Source: Cyanoderma ruficeps (lineage: Eukaryota > Chordata > Aves > Passeriformes > Timaliidae). From it: DNA of 64,000 nucleotides. Both the position numbers and the translations under genes were made by a program. Shown here piece by piece: positions 12,601-24,600 of the stretch. The stretch spans positions 4,978,417-5,042,416 of the forward strand of contig VZDJ01000041.1 in the NCBI GenBank assembly GCA_008694505.1, in the 5' to 3' direction. Each line of letters starts with the position of its first letter. Position 1 is the first letter of the stretch. The notes beneath the pieces were generated by a model. It searched no databases and was not told the origin of the DNA. It worked only from the letters and a program-made list of their open reading frames with translations.

Positions 12601-15600
12601 GAAACATCTCGACCCATTGGTCTGTCTTCTGTGCTTACCTCATAATGACCGATGGTATTTAGCTTCCTTATCCCATCCTCCATCACCTCTGAGGAACCAT
12701 CAATATCTAACAATTCTCTTTGCTGCTCCTCAGACACAAGTTCTGCAGTATGACAGCAACAAAAACCAATTACACTTCAACAACATTCTCACTCTACAGA
12801 TATTTGTAAAGAAAAACAACACCTAACTGTTTTTGGACCAATGACTCCCAGCTGAGCTCCTTCTCTCTATCCTTGTGCTAGGTCACATGAAAGTGGTTTT
12901 GTGCTCCCACACTTCTGATTCCCTTTCTGGCATGACAGCTTGGGTGGCTTCTCTTTCAGCAGGCTTTGGTGCTTCTCTTTGTGTTGGTCAAGGCAGAGTT
13001 TTTGGAGGTGCTTTCTGCTATTCACTATTCACAAGTCTGCCCTGCTGTTAAGGTTACATTGGGACTAGAAGAAAGGTTCCACAAGCCACTTCTACGAGAT
13101 CACTAAAATGAGCTGTACAAGATTGACATAGTACTTGTGAAGGGTGGTGAAGGACTTGCAAAGGATATAGACATCAAGACATCAGATAGGAAAGTAAATT
13201 ATGAGCACTTGCCAACACACAGGGAGAAGGTGAGGAAGTATTGACATCTTAGGGAGCAAGTCCAGGAGGAGACAAATGCCAACAATATAGTTTGTTAGGT
13301 TTCCCATTAGGGTACATGGGAAGTGGTATGGTAGTGGTAGGTACAGATATTGGGCTCTTGAAAACCCAACAAGGAAAGATTTGACTCATCTACTGGAACA
13401 GCCTTATTTACATTTGTAGATATTGTAGGTGACTTTATGAGTCACAGGCAAACTATTATATAAACCTAATCTGACTATAAATAAGATTTATTTGATTTAT
13501 TGGCTGATGAAGGGCAATGTAGGCCTGTAGGAAGGAAGGAAGGGAGGTAGGAGGAATAGTAGATAGGAACTAAAATACTTGATAATCATGATATGTCATC
13601 CACTGACAAAATGTAACAACTGGCTGTACTTAGGTGGACGGGCCAGCCACCTTACTTACCCCATAAAAGGAATAGAGAAATTATATTTGCATCATAAATA
13701 ACATCTGTTTGTTAATTGCAAGGCTGAAGTCCTTGCAGTAGTGAAGCACATATAGCTCCAGAGTTCTAACTGGTAACATAAATGACCTAGTTTTTAACTC
13801 GAAATTCCTCACAAAAGCTACATTCTGTATGAACTCTGAAAAGAATCAAAGCCAAAGATAGGCATTCCTAGTAAGAAAACTCCACAACAGACCAGTACAT
13901 TCCATGAAAATACAACACAGTGACATTCTCTTACCAAGACCAATTTCATCCAGCTGAAGACCATAGAGAAAACCATTCTTATTAAAGAAAGCCTGAAGGC
14001 TCTTCTCCTTGGCTTGGCCTATGGTGTCACAGTCGAGAACATTAACTGGAATAGTTTGACAGGCATCTCCACTCTCGTTTTCTGGGATTTTTTCGAAGAT
14101 TATGTTCACTGTCTGGGGAAAGAAACACATGTTATTCTGACTTACAGGGAATGCCTGGCATGGAAGACCTACAAACTCCTGACAGATTTTCAGCACCCGA
14201 GAGATTTTCAGCATATTTATTATTAAAGTTGTTTCAAACAAAAATTATTTGAAGGAATTACACAAAGAAGAATTTAGAATTCTTCCGGTTCAAAGAATGA
14301 AAAATAGATATATATAGCTATGTATTTCCAAGAGTGTATTTTGTCTTCTGCTTTTGTGCAAATTCATTTCAATGAATTACCAAAAAACAAGAGACAGGGA
14401 AGAATTACAATGCATGTTCTAGAAAAAGCAGACCGTTTACGTAAAATGAGTGCCTTAACAGCGAAACTGTAAGAGAAGAGATGTGATAAGGTTGCTGAGT
14501 AAGTAGTCACAGTAAGCATGATTGATTCTGAGTGGATAGAAAGCAGCGTTAAAATGCATATTTACACCAGCAGATTATGCTGAGTGCCTTATATCACACA
14601 GAAAGTACACCTCCCCTGGAGGTGTCAGCATCTGTCTGCGTACAGCCCTGTCTCTGGAGGCAGCACAGACAGGGCTGCCAGAGAAGCAGTGAGGAGAGAG
14701 AGCATGTTGCAGCAGACAGAACCCAAAGTGGTATAGATCTGCACAGAAAAGTGCACTGTCTTCTATTAGTAGTTATTTCAGGTCAAATGCCCATGTCTGG
14801 TTACGGCAACCCTGCCCTTTAGCTCACAGCTACTCCTGGCTAGGACACAACTCCTCTGCTAGGCTCCACACAAGCTGAGTAGTGGCTGGAGGGCCGTGTC
14901 AGTGACACTGAGTGACCATCTCCAGGGAAGGTTTTTCTTGTCAGGTCATATTTCTGATCAGGTCAGGCAGATCAACTGCTACAGGGCAGGGAATAAGAGA
15001 TGAGCACAGAATTGCTAGGGCCAAGCAGTAATATCAAAGATTTCCAGTGCCACAGCCTGCTCTGTGCAGTGAAATCACTGTCCAGCTACATGGATAGAGA
15101 TTTTCTGCTGGAGATGTCTTGGGACAGAATTAAAACAACTGTTTTAGATGCCAGCACTTGACTGCAAGTGGCATAGGAAAATAAATGTACTCAAACCATT
15201 CTGGCTGCCGAATGGTTCTGGTATCACATTTATCTTCTGACTGAAATGAGAGGGCTGCAGGTGTGACTCTGTGAAGGACTGAGCATTAAAACAGGAAGCC
15301 AGTAAAACATTTTTTTTCTCTGCTGTCATGTGAAGGAAAGAACTTCTCTCCAGGTTGTTGCAGGGACAACTTTTCTATCTTATTGAGAAATGGGTAGTTA
15401 TTAATAGTTGTAGAATAGTATTTTCTGCTTATTACCCAGCAAGAGCGGAAATTACATGTTGCTGATGAAAAAACGTAGTTCAATGCAACAAATAAACTTT
15501 AGTGTCTACAGAAACAAAAGGAGTATTAAAAACAGGGTTGCAAAACTACGAAGATCATGATTTTAGAGAGACTAGGATGTAACTGAAGTAACAAGGAACA

Positions 15601-18600
15601 ACTTAATCAGGACACTGAGATGTTTAATTGTGAGGAAAATGAGTCCATGGAAAGGACAGACGGAATGAGAGACAAGGATATGTGGGAACTGCAGAAGGAG
15701 AAGCAGACTGGACACCACGCCTCAGGTTGGGATTTCATGCAGAAAATTAGTAAAAAAATATATTGGCACAGCAACAAGGGAGTCATGCTTGGTTAGGCCA
15801 CAGACCAACTGAACAGACAGCAGTCCTGTCCTTGACTCTGACTGCCCCGAGGTCATGGTCTTGTAGGATTAAAATGTAGACAGGGACTAACTGTATTTCA
15901 TCCTTGGAAAACTCATTTTAATCAGTCTTTGCCCCTTCTTGTCTGTGAACTGATCTTTCTGAAATAACTTCTTGCACTTTAACTGATGTTGATTTGGCTT
16001 TACACTCTTGGAAGCATTCTTTCCTTTAGATGATCCTTTCCTTCTAACATTATTCCTACACTGCAATATTCATGTTCCTGCTCCTGCTTCATTTTCCACT
16101 CCTTTCAGACCATCAAGAGGAACTGTCTATTTCTCTTCCTCCTTTCCTTTTCGGCACATACTCTCACACAGGCTGCACATTCCTGTGCAGCCTCTTCAGT
16201 CATTAGCACATGAGAGCCCTCCCATTCCTGCTCCACACTGTAGGATGACAGGACTGTAAAAAGAGAGTAGTCATCCTTCATGTAGGTGGAATATAAGTCA
16301 TATATGGACTCCTTAAGTGAAAGTATCCACAGTGTGAAGAAAGTTCTATAACTTGAAGAAGTGGTCAGATGGGAAGGAATATTTAAACATGTAAAAGTCT
16401 TTAAGCCATGAGAGCCAGATGGTTTTGCTGATATGATTTCCTGCAGAAGTTAATCTTAAGTGATGAAGCAATCGATGGGGAGCTAGGAAGGCCAATTATT
16501 ATTAAGTTGTCCCTCTGCAGCTGAAGTTTTCATAAATCAGACTCAACCTGTCTGACAGCACAACCCCTGGCTTTAGAAACCATTAATCAGAAGCTGACAG
16601 TCACAATCACTATATTAAGACACATAGTGTAGAATTTGAAAAAGAAACAGAAGATACTGTAGAAGTATGAAAGCCCTTTTATGATCAGATCTGGAGGTCA
16701 GAAAATATATGAGAAATCACAGGAGGACATAAGAAAATCACAAGATAATATCATCAAGCCTTTTTCTGAGCTCTCTCGCTTTGCAGCAGAAATAAAAATA
16801 CTATTAACTTAGGGAAAGATCCAGGAGAAAAATTATAGGACCTGGTTCAAGCTAATAATATCTAGCGATGAGACTTGATGCACTAGAAATTATGACAGCA
16901 AGACAAAGTCACAGTACTTTTCAGAAAAGCTTTAACATGGGTTGCAAGAACTGTTAAAGGCTACTTAAAGAGAAGGTGGCATCTGCAACTACTTGTTTAG
17001 GAACTAGCTTGGAACCTAGCTACAAGACAGGAACAAACTTTAAAAAATGTATTTTCACCCATGCAGTCACAGAAATAATGACATTTGAAGACAGTGCGTG
17101 CAAATGGCTTTTCAGATTTGTAGTTTCCTTGAAAATTAATTTCACACAATGAATTATTTAGCAGAGCTATTAATAACCATAGCAGATAATAAATGAGATG
17201 TGGTTTAATAAAGCAATGTGATAATATCATATTTTCTTAGAAATAAAGAACAATAATCTGGGCTATTCAAGGATTCTTATTCATTACTCTATGCAGCAGC
17301 TATGCATCTGAACAGCTATGCACCTGAACAAATCATATTTCCATTTATCAGACAGAAGGACAAAAACCAAAAAAATCCCATTGTGATTGGTGAAAGTTAG
17401 GCAATTTTTGTAAAGAGTCAGCACCACCAGGATGTACCACATAACAAAACTGCTTAAAACTACTCTCGTCTCCCAGACTATGAAATACAATCAAGAGGAA
17501 AAATCAGATTGATTGCATGATCCTTCTGCAGCAGCCAGAGTGACCTGTGAAGAGGTTATAGAACAATTATAGAAGCGTAAGCCAACTGGCACAGAAAATG
17601 GTGCCGGAGTTAAATTTAGGCTAGATGGGCACTACACAAAAGATGGGTTGTGGTGTTAATGCTGCAGTATATGACACTCAATCTGTCTCTAATCCAGAGG
17701 AGTCTCCTGTAGCCAACATCTGCACGGCTCACTTTGTAGCGAGGGTTGCTGTGTTCTTTTCTGCTGACAAAAATCCCCATATGTCACATGCTTTTAATAG
17801 CTTCCTTATCTCTCACAAAGTGTGACTAATAATATCACAATGATGATGTCTTATTAGGAAATTGGTTTCCTCATCTCTGCTTTATTCCCCTACAGCCCAC
17901 CCACTTTTTTTTAACACCCCTCATAAAGCAGTTGAACACTTGAAACAACCTTCCACTATGTGGCTTTGCTTCACTTTTAATAAAAGGCAGTTGGCTGACC
18001 GGGTGAATTAGATCATTTCTTCGCAACTAAAAATGCAAACACATTTCAGCAAAGCATTCAACAGCCCAAATGCCCTTTTTAAATAAGCAGTGACTACTCA
18101 AAGGAATACTGGGACACCAAGTCCGCTACAAGAAGTCTCTCCCGGTTTCCCACAGGAGATAACACCACTGAGAATGTCTCCCATTCCAGGCTGGCGTTTG
18201 CTATTCAAAATCAAACTCTTCAGTGAAATGCTAACACTCAGCTGTGGAGTGCACTTCTTCATCAGTCATTGAGCAAATTATCTGCTGAGGGGTGCAGCTG
18301 CTTGTCTGCCTGTGAGAAAGCAGGCTTGCTTCCTCAGCCTCAGAAAAGGATCCATGACACATCCAAGTCTCTTTCAAGGCAGCTTTATTTCTCAGCACTC
18401 AAATATAAGCACAGCATTAAAGAGCACAGCTTCTCAGCCCATACTTGACCAATGCTTTTAGAAGCATCTTTCCTTCAACTCCTCCACTTGAGAATGCACT
18501 TCAGCAGCCTACCTCTGTTCAATGCCTCACCCTTTCTAGAAGAGAGGGTTAACAGTAGGGCATTGGGTGATCCAACGTCGGTGGCCTTTTTAAAAAGGCA

Positions 18601-21600
18601 TGGGGCCCTGCCAGGGAACAGCTCTAAGGTAATTCAAACACTACATGTTTCTAGGTTCTCCTTTTTTCCTGGTTACAGATGGCCTGAATTTTAAAAAACC
18701 TCCCCTGATCTGTGGAGCTCACCCTGATTTTTAGGAGCCTGTCTGTATCCTGCTTTTACTGGTTTGGAACTGAACTCCCAATGCTGACAGGAGAGATTCT
18801 CATGCAGAGCACCTACACCCTTGTTTGTACCCTGTTACTGATTTGAGAATTGAACTCCCTGCCATGTATCCCTGTATCTTGGAGTGCCTACACAGTTTAA
18901 AAGTCTGGACACCAAATGTCTGCAGATTTGCTTCACCATCTCTGTATCAACCTCTTTCTGGCTGTATTTTTATGCTTTGCTCTGGAGAAGTAGAGTTTAA
19001 TGCACTGCTGTTGTAGGGCTGGGGAAAGGGGCAAACCAAAATACCAACAAAATACTGTATGACTCAGAATGTAACTGCAGTGAGCAACTGTACAAATGCA
19101 CTTGAAAACTCAGATCAGAATTTATTCCATTTAGAAAACAAAACCTGCAATACTTTATGCAGAAATATTCTTCCACAGTAAGGAGGAAACACTTGATTCC
19201 CAGTCTGTAAGCTCACAGGTCCTGCATGTCAATGCAGTGCATCTGAAGTGGTGTTAGTGAGAGAAGAAAACGGACTACTTTCTCTTTAGTCTCCTGTTAA
19301 ATGCTGTTTTTGAAGGGGAAATGTGCACAGCTGGCTTGCTTCCCCAGCCCAAAAAGCTTCACCACTCCACCTAAGTCTCTTTCACAGCAGTTTTAGCTTC
19401 CAGCATAAATCTCAGATAAACCACCAAACAAAACTGTTTTCCAGTCCAGCCAGAACTACAGTCCTTGAACTTAATCTCTGCAATTTTATAGCAGGATTCC
19501 TCTCTCCCTTTGTGATGGTTTTAAAGGGAACATTCAGCACTTCTCAGCTAAGCCCAAGGAATGCTGCACCTAAATGGGGAAAGCTGATCTATATTAACCC
19601 TACAGCTGTATCATTATCTCCTATTCAAAAGCAGGAATACAAAGTACAAAAGCAGGAAACGAGGTTCAAGAAGGGCTGTGGGCTCTCACTTCCTCATCCA
19701 TCTGCAGACAGTGTTCCCCAGTGATAGCAAGTTCTTCAGACCACTTACCTTTTCTCTCCTTCACTGCAGTCTGACCACAAGGCCCTATCAGTGTCTGCAT
19801 GCATAGAAGTAGCTCTAGAAAAAGTATTTAAGGTTCTTCAGCAATTTCAGAGTCAGCTATCCCTCCCAAGGGGGTCTCAATTTGAATGTATGCTACAAAT
19901 AAGAGAGGTCAATTAATTCCACAGGACCAGATGTTTCTGTGCAGCCTACTAGTAACAGGCATATTGAGCTTGCTTGAAAATTGTTGCTCTGCATCACCAC
20001 TGCGTTTTGCATCCTATGGATACATATAGCAATATATTTAAATTTTCTCTGGATCTCAAACACATGCCAGAATGCAGCACTCAAACAAGGAAATGAAAGA
20101 TCTTGGATTATGTATTTGATTTTTAGTCACAAACTTCCTTTCCAAATGCACACTCTGGTAACTTAGCTTGAAGTACCTTCAAACGCAGCCTCTAACAACA
20201 GCTTTGTAAGAAGAAGATTTAACTTTATCAGTTTGAAGCTTTCAGTAGAAATGACAATTCAGAAATGATTCACAGAAATGTTGCCATTTCAGTGAGTTTC
20301 CTATGTGGCTCAGTGAGATAAGTACAATTGACTGCTGGCCAGAGGAATTTTCAAGAGTCATGTAGTCTAGTCCAGTATACAGCATCTTAGCACCTCCAAG
20401 TTCTTGCTTCAAAAACAGAAGACAGGCAGACCTCGGAACTTCAGCCCTATCAAAAACTCAGCACATGGGCTCTGAAAAGGACTGTACTCTCCTCCAAAGC
20501 CACCAGCACTTGAACTTCCTTGCCACAGCCATTGTTGCCTGCCAATTTCTGCTCCCAAGGTGTGAAGCCCACTATTCAGCCACACTTCTCATACTCCCCA
20601 TTATGTCAGGTAACTCTGACTGGAAGTCAGGAGTTAAGAAGCATGAAAGCTACAAAAATGACTGTAAATAGACATTTTAAAGTTCTCAGACTTAAAATCA
20701 CTTGGAAATTCTGGACCAGAAGAGTGCTCCAGTTATTCTGAAAACCCTTTTCAGACCTCCTACTCTAAAAATCACAATTTTTACATGGTCCAAAGTGCAA
20801 ATATCCCTTCTCATCTCAGTGTCACAATGACAATCAGTAAGGCAACTCCAGCTTTAAAAGATGTTTGGGTGCAACTGGAAAACAGGAAGTAGGCACTTTG
20901 AGAAAGGCAAAAAATGTATTGTAAAGTTCAGAAGCTTAGTTAGACTTCCCAGATATCTTGTTTTTAACCAAGCAACTAAGTAAAATCCACCATGCTGTAA
21001 TTTTGCTAATTTGAAGCTGATTTGGTGCTAATAATATGGAAACCCACAGCAAATCATTGCCTGAAGATTAGCCACAAGTAAACACAACAGAAAAATAAAA
21101 CCTCTGCATTCCATTCTTTCATTCATTCATAAATTGTAGTTTAGTTGAAATTCTGAGCATGTTTATATTTTTGTAGTATACTTTAAAATAAGAAGGATTT
21201 TTTAATACCCTGAGACTTCATTAAACCTACTCTTTGGTGATTAATGCACGCTGTGAAGTGAGGTGTAAGTGCTATTTGTGAAATGTCTGTCAGTGAAACA
21301 CCAGCTAGTTAAACTCTTAGTATGTTTGGAAACTTTGTCAGCAATAACAATTTTATTATCTGGGTACTTAACCACTACCTTAGTGTCTTAAGAGCCTTAT
21401 TTTAACTTCTTAGAAACAGAGAAAACATTACAGCTGTCTGTGCCTGGAGGGAACACAAGCTGACAAACATACCACTGTTTTGAATTCAGACACTTGCCAC
21501 AGCAGCCAGTCTTCGTTAAGAGTGTACAGGGCTTTGCAAGTTATTGCGTCAACAGGTCCTTTGTTTATCCTCTGATTGAGGGTTGTCACCAGCAAATAGA

Positions 21601-24600
21601 AAGGTTCACCAATTGTCTCCTAGGACAGGAAAAAATGCAAGAAACGTTTATTTTTGTAATCATTAAATGAGCATGAATAAGTAGAAAAAAATCAAGTGTA
21701 ACAAATGGTGTTATTTCCTTTTAAATAACTCATTATCTTGCAATTAGAAAAGAAAATCCCTCCAAGCAGATTTATCTAGTTATTTGTTTAACCTCCATCT
21801 TTTGCTTTTCAGTGTGAAAGTCTCATGCAAATAGCAAGGGACATCTGGAGTAAGTGGCAAGATAGCTCACAGCCCCTTGCTGTGCACAAGCACACTACAG
21901 ACAAGCTGCTCCTACTCCACCTGGCAGACACTTCCTAGTTCCACCACAGAGTGGGTGGGGGGTGAGACATGCACATGTTCACATGCATACTTCAGCTCCT
22001 TCTTCCATTTTCAGTCTTGAGAAAACGAGCTAAGAACTAGTTTCCTTTTGAATTGGTGTCTCCCCCTTTTAGTCTCTGAAAAATTTCTTGGGAGCAAGCT
22101 GGACTTACCCTGGTGTATCAGCAAAAGAAGAAATGAAACTGGGACTTTGCCTGAACCCCAGGGCTCAGGAAAGCACCTGAGAAAGGAAGGATGTATCTCT
22201 ATTTGAACGTGACACCATTCCTGCAGCCCAGCTAAGGCATCTCACTAGCACAGCTCTGTAAAAATGTCTGGTGTATTGAGAACATGTCTCTGACAGTTCC
22301 TTGGCACTCTCCTCGGTTCCAGGAAACCGCTGTGAGCTGCTGAGCCTCAAACAATTCTGCTGCTGTATTAATGCAAGCACTGATGAGAGTGATACCAACA
22401 GTGTGATAGCATCACATTGATAAGAGAGACAGGAAGAGTAACCAAGCACTGAAACCAAGAACAAAGTGCTATCAAGTTACTAAAATAAACAAACATTAAA
22501 ATGAAACTAAAAGCTTATTTTGTTTTCATTTGAAGTAATTTAGATCTTGATATCTGCAATACTGCTTGGAGGTTGAAAAGTTTGGAAAGAAGTTTAGTTT
22601 TCCAAAGGATGGAAATTTGCATAGATGAGTACAGCTGCATTTTAACAAGTGTATCAGTCTTTTAATATGATCACAATACATCTCATGGGCTGAAATGTCT
22701 GGTATGAGAAAAGGATATGCTGGAATTATAAAATTACCCAAATCTTGGCCAAATACATGACACAATCATTGCTTGGAGATGTGCTCTTTTCCTGCATTCC
22801 ACTCATGTCAGCCAGCTAAGTCACCTAAACTAGAAGAGCGCACACTCATAATGTTGAATGCTAGATTGAATGCTTTAAGCTGATCCCTCTAACAGGTCCT
22901 ATGGAAAAAATCAATTAAAGAAATTCTCTGCATATCTTACATAGTGAAAAGATGTACACGTACCCGGAGAAATCCAGAAAGGCAGACAGACATCCAGTTT
23001 GTCAGCAATTTTTCTACCACAGATTCGGTTCGTCTGAGCAGGAGCTTAGGCTGTACATTGCTCGATTGCTCCATCAAGTCCCTTGTCAATACTTCCAAAA
23101 TATGGGTGAGATAAACTAGCTTAGTTTGTAATGCAATAGTCAAGAAGGATGCAAACAAGCACCTGTGGGAGGGGGGGGGGAAAGAATACTATAATTCTGG
23201 AATTTCTCTTCCCAGTCATCTTTAATAAATGAAACACACTTCAGTACAGTTCATATCCTAAATTCTCTCTCCTCAGGCACATAAACTCTCCACTGTTCTC
23301 TACAAAAATATAAAAAATGAAGTCCATCTGCTCTTGTGATTATTTTTTAAACACAGAACGCGTGTCTCTAAATTTAATTTTGCAGAACAACACCTGCTTC
23401 AGTGACAGAACTTTTCTAAACTGCAGAACTGTTGATCTAACTGCAGGAAGTGTTTACAGTTTTGAACTGAGCTTTCCTGCTCCTTTGCCTCTTTGTTTAT
23501 ATGTACAAACATTCCAATTTCTCTTTAATTACTTGTTTTAATGGCAATGCTTTTTCTTCCTCAGTGTGTGCAGATGGAGAAGGAAAAATGCTCCAGAGTA
23601 CTGCAAGCTCGTTTTGCAAAAAGTAGAAAATACATTCGTGTGCTACAACCCATGTTGTTTTTTCTGCCAATTCTTTTTCTTGAAGATGATAAGCATAATC
23701 ATACTATACCTGTCTTTCACAGAGAAATTTTTCTGCTTTTCAAGGGTGTGAATGAGAGTAACAAGAAAGTTCTTGTTACAAATTAAAGCATGCAACATGT
23801 TGAAGCTTTCATCCTTGCTCGTTTGGTCTCTGCTCTGGAATAGTTAAACAAAAATCAGCAAACTGTAGTTTGGGTATGGATTCTTAATGCTCAGAAAAAA
23901 TGGAAAGAAACATATGGGATAAGATCCTGGCCTGAATCAAATCTGTGGGAATTTTGCATTTCTTTAAGGGCATTTATTTATTTATACCAAAAATGCATTT
24001 GTGTTTGTGTACAACACAGAATGTACAGGTGCAGAGCATACAATTTTCTGCCCTATACACAAAGCAATGCCAGTAGTTAAGTTTGCCCGTCATTTCCCAT
24101 GATGAGATTCTGTTTTATTTAAGTAAGTCAGATACACATTGGATAACAGCATCTTACACTTCAAATTCCTTTCACATATAAATCCATGTAGCCCTCCTCA
24201 TGGAGAAAAGGGAACATACTGAAAATGCAAGCTCATATGTTCTAGGACAACACTGAGAGAAGGGACACAATCACTCTTGAAAAAAAAAATTAATTAAGGC
24301 ATATCACACTACATCAGCTTACCTGTGGCATTTCTTCACTGAAGATGGATGCAAAGCCTCCTGACTAAAATATAAGGGGATATTTATCATTCATAAGTAC
24401 ACCAAAAGTTTCTAACACACGTACGTTTAACGCACCAAACAAGTTCCTGATCCTACTTGAAAAAAAACAATGGAAATGCTGACTTCTAGAGCAGAAACAA
24501 TATTAAAACTCTACACAGTAACTTCTGCAAAGGTGCTGCCAAAGCTCACTGGAAAGTGAACTGTCAGAAAATGACCTGGTGTCATCTTCAATGTGCTGTG

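Larger units (their letters stand above)
8438..12638. other. Intron 23
   Basis: 4.2 kb. A 145-codon plus-strand open frame at 8522-8959 has no domain and lacks coding character. Two small tandem duplications lie at 10178-10234 and 10356-10385. No transposon recognised. Confidence 0.82.
14113..21472. other. Intron 21
   Basis: At 7.4 kb this is the longest complete intron seen. It contains imperfect direct repeats (18327-18400 with 19329-19400, and 18746-18893). Plus-strand open frames such as the 133-codon one at 19323-19724 show no domain. No intact transposon recognised. Confidence 0.8.

Noticed and set aside
12413..12826. 137-codon open frame on the plus strand
   Set aside because: It overlaps exon 23 on the opposite strand; the minus-strand frame matches the plexin RBD and joins its neighbours exactly.
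19323..19724. 133-codon open frame on the plus strand
   Set aside because: Within a repeat-containing intron; no recognisable domain.
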